This document shows positions 55,703-64,000 of a stretch of DNA of 64,000 bases, piece after piece (within the stretch, counting starts at the first letter, position 1; each line of letters starts with the position of its first letter). Where the stretch lies: assembly GCF_018919215.1 (NCBI RefSeq), contig NZ_JAHLQK010000002.1, positions 1-64,000 on the forward strand. The letters run 5' to 3'. The notes under the pieces are model-generated. The model was not told the origin of the DNA, searched no databases, and saw nothing but the letters and a program-made list of their open reading frames with translations. A program made the position numbers and the translations under genes. This stretch comes from Alkaliphilus flagellatus. GTDB lineage: Bacteria > Bacillota > Clostridia > Peptostreptococcales > Natronincolaceae.

Positions 55703-55738
55703 GTTGTAACTCCCTCTTGGAAAAGAGGGAGTTACAAC
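55703..55738 (+). terminator. terminator of the gcv operon
   Basis: GTTGTAACTCCCTCTT pairs perfectly with AAGAGGGAGTTACAAC around GGAA. The T run is short (GTTTAAT), so read-through into the selenoprotein gene is possible. Confidence 0.8.
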
Positions 55739-55841
55739 GTTTAATAAAGAAAACTTACTTCAGATGTAGTGCTTAATTTCTCGTCTATAAAAGCGGGAAT
55801 ATTAGCAATATACCAAAGATAAATACTAAGGAGGAAAGATA

Positions 55842-56144
55842 ATGTTGTTTGGACAAGATGGGAATTTAGAACAAGATTTGCTAAAGAGTATAAAGGCATC
55901 TATAGATGATAGAGTTGCTAGCGCTTGCGAAACGTGAGACATGGCAAGTGTACTTGCACCCGCCTGGGGCGTTAAAGAAATGGCAGATCCAAATAAAGCA
56001 CAAGAAATAAGAGAATACATGCAAAGTGTGGCAGGCTCTAATTTCACACTATCATCTGGTGAAACAGTAACTGTAATAAAAGGTGATGTAAAGGAAAAGA
56101 ATGGTGAGGCAATACTAATTTTTAGATACCAAATAGTAAAATAG
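55842..56144 (+). CDS. small selenoprotein of unknown function (in-frame TGA at codon 32)
   Basis: AGGAGG precedes ATG 55842. The frame runs 31 codons to TGA (55935-55937), then stays open 68 more codons to TAG, giving 100 residues: IKASIDDRVASACETU-DMAS, then VLAPAWGVKEMADPNKAQEI and a beta-rich end (FTLSSGETVTVIKG, ILIFRYQIV). The second part has no ATG with a ribosome site, and codon use is even on both sides, so TGA is read through as selenocysteine rather than ending the gene. Cys precedes U by three residues (C-E-T-U), like a redox motif CxxU. A stem of SECIS type follows. It sits after the gcv operon and has its own terminator. I do not recognise the family; it is not GrdA, GrdB or PrdB. 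Confidence 0.8.
55935..55959 (+). promoter_or_regulatory. candidate bacterial SECIS hairpin
   Basis: Six bases after the TGA, GCAAG (55944-55948) pairs with CTTGC (55953-55957) around TGTA, with outer G-C pairing. Bacterial SECIS elements are short stems just after the UGA with a G or GU in the loop, which this matches. Confidence 0.6.
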
Positions 56145-56169
56145 TATTGCAGTATCATAAAAAATAAAT

Positions 56170-56206
56170 AAGAATACCCTCTGTTTATATGGCAGAGGGT
56201 ATTTTT
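56170..56206 (+). terminator. terminator of the selenoprotein gene
   Basis: AATACCCTCTG pairs with CAGAGGGTATT around a short loop, followed by TTT. It lies 28 bases after the TAG, supporting 55842-56144 as a full gene. Confidence 0.85.
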
Positions 56207-56323
56207 ATCAATTATAATATAAGTATGAGGAAATTACACTAGTCATTAATTAAATACTAATATTAATTAGAATTATAATATACGGCTTCTTCATATATTA
56301 AGTCATGCAAAAGGGGTGGTTTT

Positions 56324-57019
56324 ATGGAGTGTAGTCATAATAAAGACTGTAATAATAAAGATACAATCTGTGTTTCTAGAGTTCCAATATTTAACGGGCT
56401 AAATTGGGATGAGACTATGGAAGTTGCTAACATTACAGAACATATGAAGTTTAGAAAGGGAGAAGTAATCTTTTTGGACGGAGATAGACTAGATAAACTC
56501 TATATTATCAATGAAGGCAGGGTTAAAATATATAAAATATCTGAAGATGGTAAAGAACAAATCATTAGAATACTAGAGCCTGGAGATTTTATGGGAGAGC
56601 TTTCTTTATTTAAACAAACTCCATCAAATAGTAATGCAGAAGCTTTGGAGGCAACTATAGTGTGTGTTATTGAAGGGAAAAAAATAAAAGATATCTTATA
56701 TAAAAATCCAGGTATTTCTATTAAAATAACCGAAGAATTAAGTAATAGGCTAGCAAAGGCTGATAACTTAATTGAAAGACTAGTGCTACATGATGTAGAA
56801 AGTCGTGTTGCACACATTCTTTTAAGTATGATAGGACCAGATGGGAATGTTAATCTAACTATTAGTAAAAAGGATTTGGCATCTTATATAGGAATGTCTC
56901 AAGAAACATTAAGCAGGAAGCTATCACACTTCCAAGCCATGGGTTTGATAAAACTGGTTGGACAAAGGCAAGTAAGTATATTAGATAAAGAAGGCCTAGA
57001 GAATATGGCTAATTATTAA
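56324..57019 (+). CDS. Crp/FNR-family regulator with N-terminal cysteines
   Basis: 231 residues with AAAGGGGTGG upstream. A cyclic-nucleotide-type beta-barrel (about 35-130; GEVIFLDGDRLDKLYIINEG, PGDFMGELSLF), a long helix, and a C-terminal helix-turn-helix (SKKDLASYIGMSQETLSRKL). C3, C9 and C16 precede the barrel, the position of the Fe-S ligands in FNR-type oxygen sensors, so an oxygen or nitrosative signal is likely. The regulon is unknown. Confidence 0.88.
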   Translation: MECSHNKDCNNKDTICVSRVPIFNGLNWDETMEVANITEHMKFRKGEVIFLDGDRLDKLYIINEGRVKIYKISEDGKEQIIRILEPGDFMGELSLFKQTPSNSNAEALEATIVCVIEGKKIKDILYKNPGISIKITEELSNRLAKADNLIERLVLHDVESRVAHILLSMIGPDGNVNLTISKKDLASYIGMSQETLSRKLSHFQAMGLIKLVGQRQVSILDKEGLENMANY

Positions 57020-57091
57020 GAGAAAGAATTTACTTAATGAGGGAGTTAAGCCTATCTCAACTGAGTCTAGTTTACAATAAGGAGAAGGTCT

Positions 57092-59179
57092 ATGAAAAAA
57101 AAGTTAGCTATTTTATGTTATAGCCAGGCAACCCTAAATATGTATTATGAGCAAATAAGAAGTTTGTTCCAAGAAAATCTCCATATTGAAAAATACTGTA
57201 TAGAGGGTGGCTCTATTACAAAGGAAATAATAGCAGATTTAGTTCTAGTTCCTTCTTTTGATGCCTTTGATAAGGTTCGGCGATTTATTAAAAAAACGGA
57301 TAAGGTTTTATTCGTACATAGAACAATATCAAAATTAGGACTAGATAAGATTATGGATATTAGGAAAGGAACGGATACTTTCCTTTTGGATGAAAGCATA
57401 GAAATGTCAAAGCAGATGGTTTCCACCCTATATCAGATTGGAGTTAATCATATTAACTTAATACCCACATGTCCACAGGAAAAATTGGAACTGGATAATA
57501 AAACAATAATCATTTTAGGTAAATCTAGCTATAATCTTGATGGAGCTAAGGAGATTATTAATATAGGAAATAGTTTATTGGATATTAATACAATAATTGA
57601 AATTGGAGTCAGATTAGATCTCTTATACATATTAAACAGACAAAATATTGGAAAAAGCTATAGAGAGATTGCAACAGCCAATTATGGCCTTTCGCAGATT
57701 TTAGGTATAACAAATATGTCTGAAGGACAATTGGATATACTACTTCAAATTATAGATGATGGAGTAATAGGAATCGACTCTAAAGGAACTATATTTTTAT
57801 ATAACGAAAATGCAGAACAGACAACAGGGTATAAAAGTAAAGAGGTTATGAATAGGGATGGAATAAAATTATTTCCTCAAATTCCATTTAAAAATGTCTT
57901 AGAAAATCTACAGTCTGTAAAAGAAATACTAATAAAAATAAATGGTATTGATTTAATAGTATCAGTAGATCCTATTATTCACTCAGAAAGACTATATGGG
58001 GCCGTAGCTATTATTAGAAGGTTTAGTGATGCAGAGAAGAAACAGCATAGGTTAAGGGCTAAGGTTATTGGAAAAGGTCATAAAGCTAAATACAATTTTG
58101 GAGATATAACGGGAGAAAGCGATGCTATAAAAAAATCTATAGAAATAGCAAAACGAATGGCAAAGTCTAATTCTTCTATATTAATAACCGGAGAAAGTGG
58201 AACAGGTAAGGAGCTTTTTGCTCAAGCAATACATAATAATTCCCGAAGAAGAAATTTTCAATTTGTTGCTATTAACTGTGGTGCTCTACCTGAGAGCCTT
58301 TTAGAAAGCGAACTTTTTGGATATGAAGAAGGGGCCTTTACTGGGGCCAGAAAAGGTGGTAAGCCGGGTCTATTTGAACTTGCTCATAATGGAACACTAT
58401 TTTTAGATGAAATAGGAGAAATGCCACCAAGTCTTCAAATGAGACTGTTAAGGGTCCTACAGGAAAGAGAGGTAATGCGCTTAGGTGGAGATAGTATAAT
58501 AAATGTTGATATTAGAATAATTGCTGCTACTAATAAAAATTTAAAGGAAATAATGGAAACAGGAGAGTTTAGAGAGGACTTATATTATAGACTAAATGTG
58601 TTACCCCTTAAAGTTCCTCCATTAAGATCTAGAAAAAAAGACATATTGCCATTGATAGAACAGTTTAAGAGAGAGTTTAGAGGTTCCTTTCAATTATCAT
58701 TACCTGCAGAGGAATTGATTCTATCATATAACTGGAAAGGCAATGTAAGGGAACTAAAAAACTACATAGAATATTTAGTTAGTTTAGAGATAAAAGAAGT
58801 AGATATAAAGGATTTGCCATTCGAAATAGCAGATGTATTAAAAGAAGAAGCATATGATGGAATAAAATATGAAGGATGCGATAAAGCGGTAGAAGAAGAG
58901 CTTGTGGAGAATCTTACAAAAGATATAGGGAAAAACTTAGATAAATATATTTTTGTATTAGATGAATTAGAAAAGGCTTTTATACAAAATAAAAGATTAG
59001 GACGAAGAAGCATATTATATACAGCAAGGGAAAAGAATATTTTTATTAGCGAACAGGAAATAAGAAATATTATTACTTCTTTAGAAGAAAAGAAAATGGT
59101 TAATATTTTTAAAGGACGTGGAGGAACTGTAATTACAGAGCATGGGATAAGAGTATTAAAAGAATTAAAAAGGGTCTGA
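57092..59179 (+). CDS. sigma-54-dependent transcriptional activator
   Basis: 695 residues with AAGGAGAAGG upstream. Residues 1-195 form a PrpR-like sensor domain, then a PAS domain (about 210-310; ILLQIIDDGVIGIDSKGTIF) and the AAA+ core with GESGTGKELFAQAIHN (about 367), GAFTGARKGG (about 413, contacts sigma-54), and LFLDEIGEMP. The C-terminus is a winged-helix-like segment rather than the usual Fis helix-turn-helix. A sigma-54 promoter precedes iorA at 63188, so iorA is a plausible target (inference). A hairpin overlaps its stop codon. Confidence 0.9.
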   Translation: MKKKLAILCYSQATLNMYYEQIRSLFQENLHIEKYCIEGGSITKEIIADLVLVPSFDAFDKVRRFIKKTDKVLFVHRTISKLGLDKIMDIRKGTDTFLLDESIEMSKQMVSTLYQIGVNHINLIPTCPQEKLELDNKTIIILGKSSYNLDGAKEIINIGNSLLDINTIIEIGVRLDLLYILNRQNIGKSYREIATANYGLSQILGITNMSEGQLDILLQIIDDGVIGIDSKGTIFLYNENAEQTTGYKSKEVMNRDGIKLFPQIPFKNVLENLQSVKEILIKINGIDLIVSVDPIIHSERLYGAVAIIRRFSDAEKKQHRLRAKVIGKGHKAKYNFGDITGESDAIKKSIEIAKRMAKSNSSILITGESGTGKELFAQAIHNNSRRRNFQFVAINCGALPESLLESELFGYEEGAFTGARKGGKPGLFELAHNGTLFLDEIGEMPPSLQMRLLRVLQEREVMRLGGDSIINVDIRIIAATNKNLKEIMETGEFREDLYYRLNVLPLKVPPLRSRKKDILPLIEQFKREFRGSFQLSLPAEELILSYNWKGNVRELKNYIEYLVSLEIKEVDIKDLPFEIADVLKEEAYDGIKYEGCDKAVEEELVENLTKDIGKNLDKYIFVLDELEKAFIQNKRLGRRSILYTAREKNIFISEQEIRNIITSLEEKKMVNIFKGRGGTVITEHGIRVLKELKRV

Positions 59180-59195
59180 AGAATTCAGACCCTAA
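59169..59195 (-). terminator. bidirectional terminator overlapping the sigma-54 activator stop codon
   Basis: AGGGTCTGAA pairs with TTCAGACCCT around three bases; the stop TGA lies in the left arm. On the minus strand it is followed by TTTTTAA, so it chiefly ends the rib operon. Confidence 0.85.
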
Positions 59196-59219
59196 TTGTT
59201 GCTATACCATATAAGGTTT

Positions 59220-59681
59220 TTAAATCTCTTTTAGTAAGTTAGCCATTTCAATAGCAGTAACAGCTGCATCATAGCCTTTGTTTCCTGACTTAGTCCCTGC
59301 TCGTTCAATAGCTTGCTCGATAGTATCTGTTGTAAGCACGCCAAATATTATAGGAATCTCTGTATCTAGGGAAACGCTAGCAACGCCCTTAGTTACTTCG
59401 TTAGATACATAGTCAAAGTGAGGAGTAGCACCTCTTATAACAGCACCAAGGCATATTATGCCATCATATCTTTCAGACTTAGCCATTTTTTTTGCCACAA
59501 GTGGGATTTCAAATGCTCCAGGTACCCAAGTAATATCAATATCTGCCTCTTCAACACCGTGACGCTTTAAGGCATCAAGTGCTCCTGATAAAAGTTTGCC
59601 TCCAATAAATTCATTAAATCTTCCTACTATAATACCAAATTTTAATCCCTGAGAAATTAATTTACCTTCAAATATATTCAT
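59220..59681 (-). CDS. ribH: 6,7-dimethyl-8-ribityllumazine synthase
   Basis: 153 residues with GGAGG before the ATG. Signatures [44 protein letters not shown] and [17 protein letters not shown] are complete. Joins the pyrimidine and the four-carbon unit in riboflavin synthesis. Last gene of ribD-E-BA-H. Confidence 0.96.
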   Translation of the reverse strand: MNIFEGKLISQGLKFGIIVGRFNEFIGGKLLSGALDALKRHGVEEADIDITWVPGAFEIPLVAKKMAKSERYDGIICLGAVIRGATPHFDYVSNEVTKGVASVSLDTEIPIIFGVLTTDTIEQAIERAGTKSGNKGYDAAVTAIEMANLLKEI

Positions 59682-59684
59682 TAT

Positions 59685-60893
59685 TTATGCCTCCTTAAAT
59701 TTCAACATATGTCCTAATTTTTCTTGTTTAGTTTTTAAATAATAAGCATTTCGCTCATTATGATTCATTTGGATGGGAACTCTTTCTATAATTTCCATGC
59801 CATATCCAGCTAATCCTGATAACTTTCTAGGATTATTAGTCATTAGTCGAATCTTTTTGACTCCAAGATCAGCTAATATTTGAGCGCCGATACCATAATC
59901 TCTCATATCCTCAGGGAATCCTAGAGCTAAATTTGCTTCAACCGTATCCATTCCCTTATCTTGAAGAGCATAGGCCTTTAGCTTATTTATTAATCCTATG
60001 CCTCTACCTTCCTGACGCATATAGACTAATATTCCTCGACCTTCCTTATTAATTTGTTCCATAGCAGTAGCATATTGTTCACCACAATCACAACGTATAG
60101 ACCCAAAAGCATCCCCGGTAAGACATTCAGAATGGACACGAACTAGGACAGGCTCTCCATCATCTACATTACCCTTCACTAAAGCAACATGATGCTCCCC
60201 ATTTAATTTATTTTCATAGCCTATGATTTTGAAATCGCCGTATTTTGTGGGCATATTAGCTTCTGTTACATGTTCTATAAGCATTTCATTTTTTCTTCTA
60301 TATGCAATTAAGTCAGCTATTGTAATTATTTTTAAATCATGCTCTGTTACAAAATTCATTAGTTCGGGGATTCTTGCCATAGTGCCGTCTTCATTCATTA
60401 TTTCACAAATTACACCAGCGGGATATAATCCAGCAAGTCTTGCTAAATCAACAGCAGCTTCTGTATGACCAGCTCTTTTTAATACCCCGCCTTTTCTTGC
60501 TTCTAATGGGAATATATGTCCTGGTTTTCTAAAGTCTGAAGCTTTCGTATCTGGGTCTAAAACTTTTTGGATTGTAAGGGCTCTTTCCTGGGCAGATATT
60601 CCTGTAGTGGTCTCAATAGCATCAATAGATACGGTAAATGCGGTTTGATGATTATCAGTATTATGCTGCACCATTTGAGGAATGCACAGATCATTTAGTC
60701 TACTTCCAAGAATAGGCATACATATTAGTCCGCGACCATATTTAGCCATAAAATTTATAGCTTCTGGAGTTACCTTTTCAGCAGCCATAAGAAGATCTCC
60801 TTCATTTTCGCGGTCTTCATCGTCTACAACTACTATAATTTTACCCTGTTTCATATCCTCAATGGCTTCTTCTATAGTGTTAAATTTGGACAT
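59685..60893 (-). CDS. ribBA: bifunctional DHBP synthase / GTP cyclohydrolase II
   Basis: 402 residues. N-terminal half (about 1-200) is dihydroxybutanone-phosphate synthase ([35 protein letters not shown]). C-terminal half is GTP cyclohydrolase II with the zinc ligands in [19 protein letters not shown] and the catalytic Tyr region [13 protein letters not shown]. Makes both precursors of riboflavin. GGAGTG precedes the ATG. Confidence 0.96.
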   Translation of the reverse strand: MSKFNTIEEAIEDMKQGKIIVVVDDEDRENEGDLLMAAEKVTPEAINFMAKYGRGLICMPILGSRLNDLCIPQMVQHNTDNHQTAFTVSIDAIETTTGISAQERALTIQKVLDPDTKASDFRKPGHIFPLEARKGGVLKRAGHTEAAVDLARLAGLYPAGVICEIMNEDGTMARIPELMNFVTEHDLKIITIADLIAYRRKNEMLIEHVTEANMPTKYGDFKIIGYENKLNGEHHVALVKGNVDDGEPVLVRVHSECLTGDAFGSIRCDCGEQYATAMEQINKEGRGILVYMRQEGRGIGLINKLKAYALQDKGMDTVEANLALGFPEDMRDYGIGAQILADLGVKKIRLMTNNPRKLSGLAGYGMEIIERVPIQMNHNERNAYYLKTKQEKLGHMLKFKEA

Positions 60894-60945
60894 TTTTAAT
60901 TCACTCCTTTTATTTGATGGATTACAGTGAAGGTTATTTTAAAAC

Positions 60946-61596
60946 TTACAAAAAACCATGGTTACTTAAAAACTCCATATCTACTTCTAGTTTAGAGGGA
61001 GCCTCTTCTTTAAAGGATAGAAACCTTTCGATATATTTTCCAATCATATCTCCCTCAAGATTTACTTCCTCACCTATGTTTTTTGTAAGGAGAGTTGTTA
61101 TTTCCTTTGTGTGGGGAATGACAGACACTTTGAAAATCTCATTATCTACATAAGCAACTGTAAGACTAATTCCATCAATTGCAATGGAGCCTTTATATAT
61201 TACATACTTTAAAATATTAGAAGGCGCGGCTATGGAAACCCAGATAGCATTGTCTTCTCGTCTAAAATCTTTAATAATACCTACTCCATCAATATGACCG
61301 CTTACTAGATGCCCACCTAAACGATCTCCTAGCATTAATGCCCTCTCTAAGTTAACTTTACTTCCAGGTGTTAGGTTATTTAAGTTAGTTTTCCTCATTG
61401 TTTCTGCCATAACGTCTACTTGAAAGCTATCAGAACTAAAGGCTATTACGGTTAAACATACACCATTGGTTGCGATACTATCTCCTAGCTTTATATTCTC
61501 TAGCACTTTTTTAGCTTTAATGACAATACTTGCAGACCTAGACCCCTTTAAAATCGATTGAACAGTTCCTATTTCTTCAACAAGTCCTGTAAACAA
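60946..61596 (-). CDS. ribE: riboflavin synthase alpha chain
   Basis: 216 residues with a TTG start; AAGGAGG lies in the last codons of ribD. Two lumazine-binding repeats (MFTGLVEEIG, LGDSIATNGVCLTV; HLVSGHIDGVG, GSIAIDGISLTVAYV). Catalyses the dismutation of two lumazines to riboflavin. Confidence 0.96.
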   Translation of the reverse strand: MFTGLVEEIGTVQSILKGSRSASIVIKAKKVLENIKLGDSIATNGVCLTVIAFSSDSFQVDVMAETMRKTNLNNLTPGSKVNLERALMLGDRLGGHLVSGHIDGVGIIKDFRREDNAIWVSIAAPSNILKYVIYKGSIAIDGISLTVAYVDNEIFKVSVIPHTKEITTLLTKNIGEEVNLEGDMIGKYIERFLSFKEEAPSKLEVDMEFLSNHGFL

Positions 61597-61599
61597 AGG

Positions 61600-62700
61600 C
61601 TATACCTCCTTTTTTATATAGGCTTCTATTATTACATCATCCTTAAATTTGAAAACATCTATATTCTTAAGGAATATGGCATCTTTCATATATGGAATAC
61701 CCCTTCCACCAACTGGGCTTTTAGCTGAGCTTCCACCTATAATCTTAGGTCCTATAAATGAAATTACCTTATCCACAATTCCTTCTGCGAGAGCTGTATA
61801 GTTTAGGGTACTCCCACCTTCTAAAAGTACACTATCAATTTTTCTCTCTCCTAAGGATTTCATAAGATAGGATAAATCTACCTTATTGTTTTTAAGAGGT
61901 ACAATGATGAACTCTACCCCTAATTCTTCAATATATTTTAGCTTTTCTCTATTAGTGGCTTCTGTTGTTGCTATTATAGTTTTTGTATTATTATCACATT
62001 GTAGAACCTTTGCATCTAAAGGGATATTGCCCCTTGTATCTACAACTATTCTAATGGGATTTTTTTTATCTATACTATCTAGCCTGGTTGTAAGTAGAGG
62101 ATCATCAGCTAAAACCGTGCCTATTCCAACCATTATGGAAGTAAATCTATGGCGCAGCTCATGAACATAGTGTCTAGATTCTTCGTTGGTAATCCAACGG
62201 GAATCTCCAGTATAAGCTGCAATTTTACCGTCTAGGGTCATTGCTGTTTTAAGAACACAAAAGGGAAGTCCTGTTGTAATAAATTTAATGAAAACCTCAT
62301 TTAGCTTTTTTGCCTCATTCTCTAATACACCTATAGCTACTTCGATCCCATGTTGTCGTAATATATTAATTCCTTTACCAGCCACAAGAGGGTTAGGATC
62401 TTCCATGGCAACCACAACCTTTTTAATACCTTTTTTAATAATAGTATTAACACAGGGCGGGGTCTTTCCAAAATGAGAGCAGGGTTCTAGGGTTACATAC
62501 ATTGTAGCCCCTGCAACATCTTCTTTAGTATTGTTAAAGGCATTAACCTCAGCATGGGCGTCTCCGTATTTTTTGTGATAGCCTTCGCCAATAATCCTGC
62601 CGTCTTTAACTATTACTGCTCCCACTAAGGGATTAGGATTTGTATAACCAATACCGAGCTTTGCTAAATCTAAAGCTCTAGTCATATATAAATAATCCAT
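61600..62700 (-). CDS. ribD: bifunctional pyrimidine deaminase / reductase
   Basis: 366 residues with GAGGTG before the ATG. Cytidine-deaminase zinc site HAEVNAF and EPCSHFGKTPPC (about 51-85), then the reductase domain (KTAMTLDGKIAAYTGDSRWI, LEGGSTLNYTAL). Second and third steps of riboflavin synthesis. First gene of the operon, behind the FMN riboswitch. Confidence 0.96.
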   Translation of the reverse strand: MDYLYMTRALDLAKLGIGYTNPNPLVGAVIVKDGRIIGEGYHKKYGDAHAEVNAFNNTKEDVAGATMYVTLEPCSHFGKTPPCVNTIIKKGIKKVVVAMEDPNPLVAGKGINILRQHGIEVAIGVLENEAKKLNEVFIKFITTGLPFCVLKTAMTLDGKIAAYTGDSRWITNEESRHYVHELRHRFTSIMVGIGTVLADDPLLTTRLDSIDKKNPIRIVVDTRGNIPLDAKVLQCDNNTKTIIATTEATNREKLKYIEELGVEFIIVPLKNNKVDLSYLMKSLGERKIDSVLLEGGSTLNYTALAEGIVDKVISFIGPKIIGGSSAKSPVGGRGIPYMKDAIFLKNIDVFKFKDDVIIEAYIKKEV

Positions 62701-62724
62701 ATTTTCACCTCAATTTTTTAAATA

Positions 62725-62757
62725 TAAAAAAGCCCTGATAAAAATTATCAGGGCTTG
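62725..62757 (-). terminator. FMN riboswitch terminator
   Basis: On the minus strand AAGCCCTGATAA pairs with TTATCAGGGCTT, followed by a T run. It lies between the FMN aptamer and ribD, so FMN binding stops transcription before the operon. Confidence 0.9.
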
Positions 62758-62816
62758 GTTCCACAAATTAACCCAATAAGAACTATACAAAAATAGAACT
62801 TAAAGAGTATAATAAC

Positions 62817-62930
62817 TTTTCCTTCTTTCATCCAGACTTTACTGTCGGTACTGGAATTGCACCAGTTCTGCCAAATAGGCTCGCGGACTTTACCGCCGGT
62901 AGGGACTTGCACCCTGCCCTGAAGGACGTT
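62817..62930 (-). promoter_or_regulatory. FMN riboswitch (RFN element)
   Basis: Minus strand carries the RFN hallmarks CAGGGCAGGGTG, CCCTACCGGCGG, GTCCGCGAGC, GGAATTCCAGTACCGACAG-like helices and AGTCTGGATGAAAGAAGG. The CCTTC/GAAGG ends close helix P1. It controls ribDE-BA-H. Confidence 0.95.
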
Positions 62931-63075
62931 CAATATTCATTTAACAGCTTAAGATTAACATTGATTTTAAATTAAGTCAATATGTATTTTATAATTTTAA
63001 GAATTATTATTAGCTTATTTAGATGAATTCTTAAGTGGTATTTTTAATAGTATAGTGATAAGAATTTAAATGTAT

Positions 63076-63120
63076 TTAAGGGTTTAATGGGTGAAGAAAT
63101 TTACCCCATTAAACCCTTAA
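63076..63120. repeat. 16-bp inverted repeat upstream of iorA
   Basis: TTAAGGGTTTAATGGG and CCCATTAAACCCTTAA flank 13 bases, with a further TTTAATGGG half-copy at 63123-63131. It lies about 70-110 bases upstream of the sigma-54 promoter, the usual activator distance, so it could be an enhancer site; it could also be a terminator. Confidence 0.5.
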
Positions 63121-63187
63121 TTTATTTAATGGGATAAAAATAAAAGCTACTGTGGCTGAAAAGTCTAAATATTTAGTCATAAAATTT

Positions 63188-63203
63188 TGGCATAAAATTT
63201 GCA
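63188..63203 (+). promoter_or_regulatory. sigma-54 promoter of iorA
   Basis: TGGCATAAAATTTGCA has GG and GC separated by exactly 10 bases, matching the -24/-12 consensus TGGCAC-N5-TTGCA with one change. The start site would be near 63214, giving a leader of about 205 bases. Confidence 0.75.
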
Positions 63204-63276
63204 AGTCTAATAATAGGATAAATTATTAAAATGAAATCATTATTACTTTACACTTTGATAAAGTATAGATTTTCTA

Positions 63277-63395
63277 ACTATCAATAGCCTTCTAAGAAGT
63301 AATAGGTTGGTAATATTTTGAGCACTTGAAATTTTTAAGAAAGTTTAAAGTTTAAGTGCGACATGACTCGATGCAATAGCATCAAACGAATTTTA
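63277..63395 (+). ncRNA. structured leader element, copy B (unidentified, candidate riboswitch)
   Basis: It matches copy A (8426-8540) block by block: ACTAT, 12 bases, AAGAAGTA, 4 bases, GTTGG, hairpin 1 (GCACTT 63322-63327 with AAGTGC 63354-63359), CATGA, hairpin 2 (GATGC-AATA-GCATC, 63370-63383), ACGAATTTT. The loop of hairpin 1 is longer than in copy A. It ends about 25 bases before iorA, just ahead of the ribosome site AGGAGGGGG, and lies inside the leader made from the sigma-54 promoter. Confidence 0.6.
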
Positions 63396-63418
63396 TAAAT
63401 ATAGGAGGGGGACAAAAA

Positions 63419-64000
63419 ATGAAACAATTACTTACAGGTAATGAAGCTGTTGCCCGAGGGGCCTATGAAGCAGGTATTACATATGCTGCGGCTTATCCGG
63501 GTACACCAAGTACAGAAATTCTAGAAAACATTGCACCTTACAAAAAGGAAATAATAGCAGAATGGGCTCCAAATGAAAAGGTTGCCTTAGAATCCGCAAT
63601 AGGTGCTTCTGTTGTTGGTGCTAGATCTTTAGCTGCAATGAAACACGTAGGTGTAAACGTAGCAGCTGATCCATTTTTTACATACGCATATACAGGAGTC
63701 AATGGAGGAATGGTACTTGTTTCTGCAGACGATCCAGGATGTCATTCTTCTCAAAACGAGCAGGATAATAGACTATATGCTAGGTTTGCAAAGGTAGCAA
63801 TGGTAGAGCCAAGCGACAGCCAAGAGTGTAAGGATATGGTAAAGGCTGCTATAGAAATAAGTGAAAGATTTGATACCTTAGTCCTTTTTAGAATGACAAC
63901 TAGGGTATGTCATGGAAAGAGTCTTGTTGAATTTGGCGAGAGGGAAGAAGTAGGTATAAAGACTTACGATAAAAAGCCTCAAAAATACGGTGCAATACCA
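63419..64000 (+). CDS. iorA: indolepyruvate:ferredoxin oxidoreductase alpha subunit, N-terminal part
   Basis: ATG with AGGAGGGGG upstream; 194 codons lie in the window and the frame runs off the end. The start MKQLLTGNEAVARGAYEAGI, then YAAAYPGTPSTEILENIA, EWAPNEKVALESAIGASVVG and SADDPGCHSSQNEQDNR is typical of IorA, the thiamine-diphosphate enzyme that oxidises aryl-pyruvates from aromatic amino acids and reduces ferredoxin. It is preceded by a sigma-54 promoter and leader copy B. Confidence 0.92.
   Translation, partial: MKQLLTGNEAVARGAYEAGITYAAAYPGTPSTEILENIAPYKKEIIAEWAPNEKVALESAIGASVVGARSLAAMKHVGVNVAADPFFTYAYTGVNGGMVLVSADDPGCHSSQNEQDNRLYARFAKVAMVEPSDSQECKDMVKAAIEISERFDTLVLFRMTTRVCHGKSLVEFGEREEVGIKTYDKKPQKYGAIP

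Noticed and set aside
55941-56144. Independent short gene starting at ATG 55941
   Set aside because: No ribosome site precedes it; the upstream in-frame start with AGGAGG and the TGA read as Sec explains the frame better.

Overview
The window is low-GC DNA from an anaerobic, spore-forming clostridium, most likely of the Alkaliphilus/Natronincola type. That placement is an inference. It rests on the gene order gin, Orn/Lys/Arg decarboxylase, tmk, darA, holB, ricT known from the Firmicutes sporulation/replication core, a split glycine decarboxylase (gcvPA/gcvPB), an 8Fe ferredoxin, an indolepyruvate:ferredoxin oxidoreductase, and a small gene with an in-frame TGA that reads as selenocysteine. 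No tRNA gene was found.

Layout. 1-300: end of an rRNA operon (23S 3' end, 5S, terminator). 0.5-5.4 kb: a cytosolic chemoreceptor-like protein and a copper operon (csoR-copA-copZ) with its operator. 5.7-12.9 kb: an AraC regulator fused to a GH39 glycosidase, then a double-kinase sensor with a SARP-type response regulator. 13-21 kb: a cell-surface/c-di-GMP region with a 1559-residue LPXTG adhesin, a diguanylate cyclase, a sortase, and a c-di-GMP-I riboswitch in front of a secreted transglutaminase-like protein. 21-29.3 kb: accessory and decayed DNA. It holds a broken HD-GYP gene, a small apparent Tn7-like element (22.93-25.28 kb) with a truncated tniQ and an S66 peptidase as cargo, dead tyrosine recombinases, and a deleted UviA/UviB module with its two promoters. 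29.3-33.8 kb: HD-domain protein, a second CsoR-like regulator, a pentapeptide-repeat protein, a small membrane protein and mltG. 34-42.4 kb: a cell-surface O-acylation locus (acyltransferase 3, SGNH protein, MBOAT) interrupted by a GC-richer island (ISL3 remnant, VanRS-like pair, GH26) lying between 126-bp direct repeats. 42.6-49.2 kb: DedA-type protein, gin and the tmk-darA-holB-ricT core, ferredoxin. 49.4-57 kb: glutamate-synthase-like oxidoreductase, glycine riboswitch with the gcvT-H-PA-PB operon, the small selenoprotein, an FNR-like regulator. 57-64 kb: a sigma-54 activator, the FMN-riboswitch-controlled ribDE-BA-H operon on the minus strand, and the start of iorA behind a sigma-54 promoter.

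The most interesting items are: (1) a roughly 120-nt structured leader present twice, before the double-kinase gene and before iorA, that I cannot match to a known riboswitch; (2) an unrecognised 100-residue selenoprotein; (3) paired end repeats defining a small Tn7-like element; (4) two near-identical TTTACA-N15-TCGCTTG promoters tied to a broken UviA-type sigma gene; (5) the repeat-flanked island inside the O-acylation locus; (6) 11-bp-spaced repeats before the adhesin that suit the neighbouring SARP regulator.
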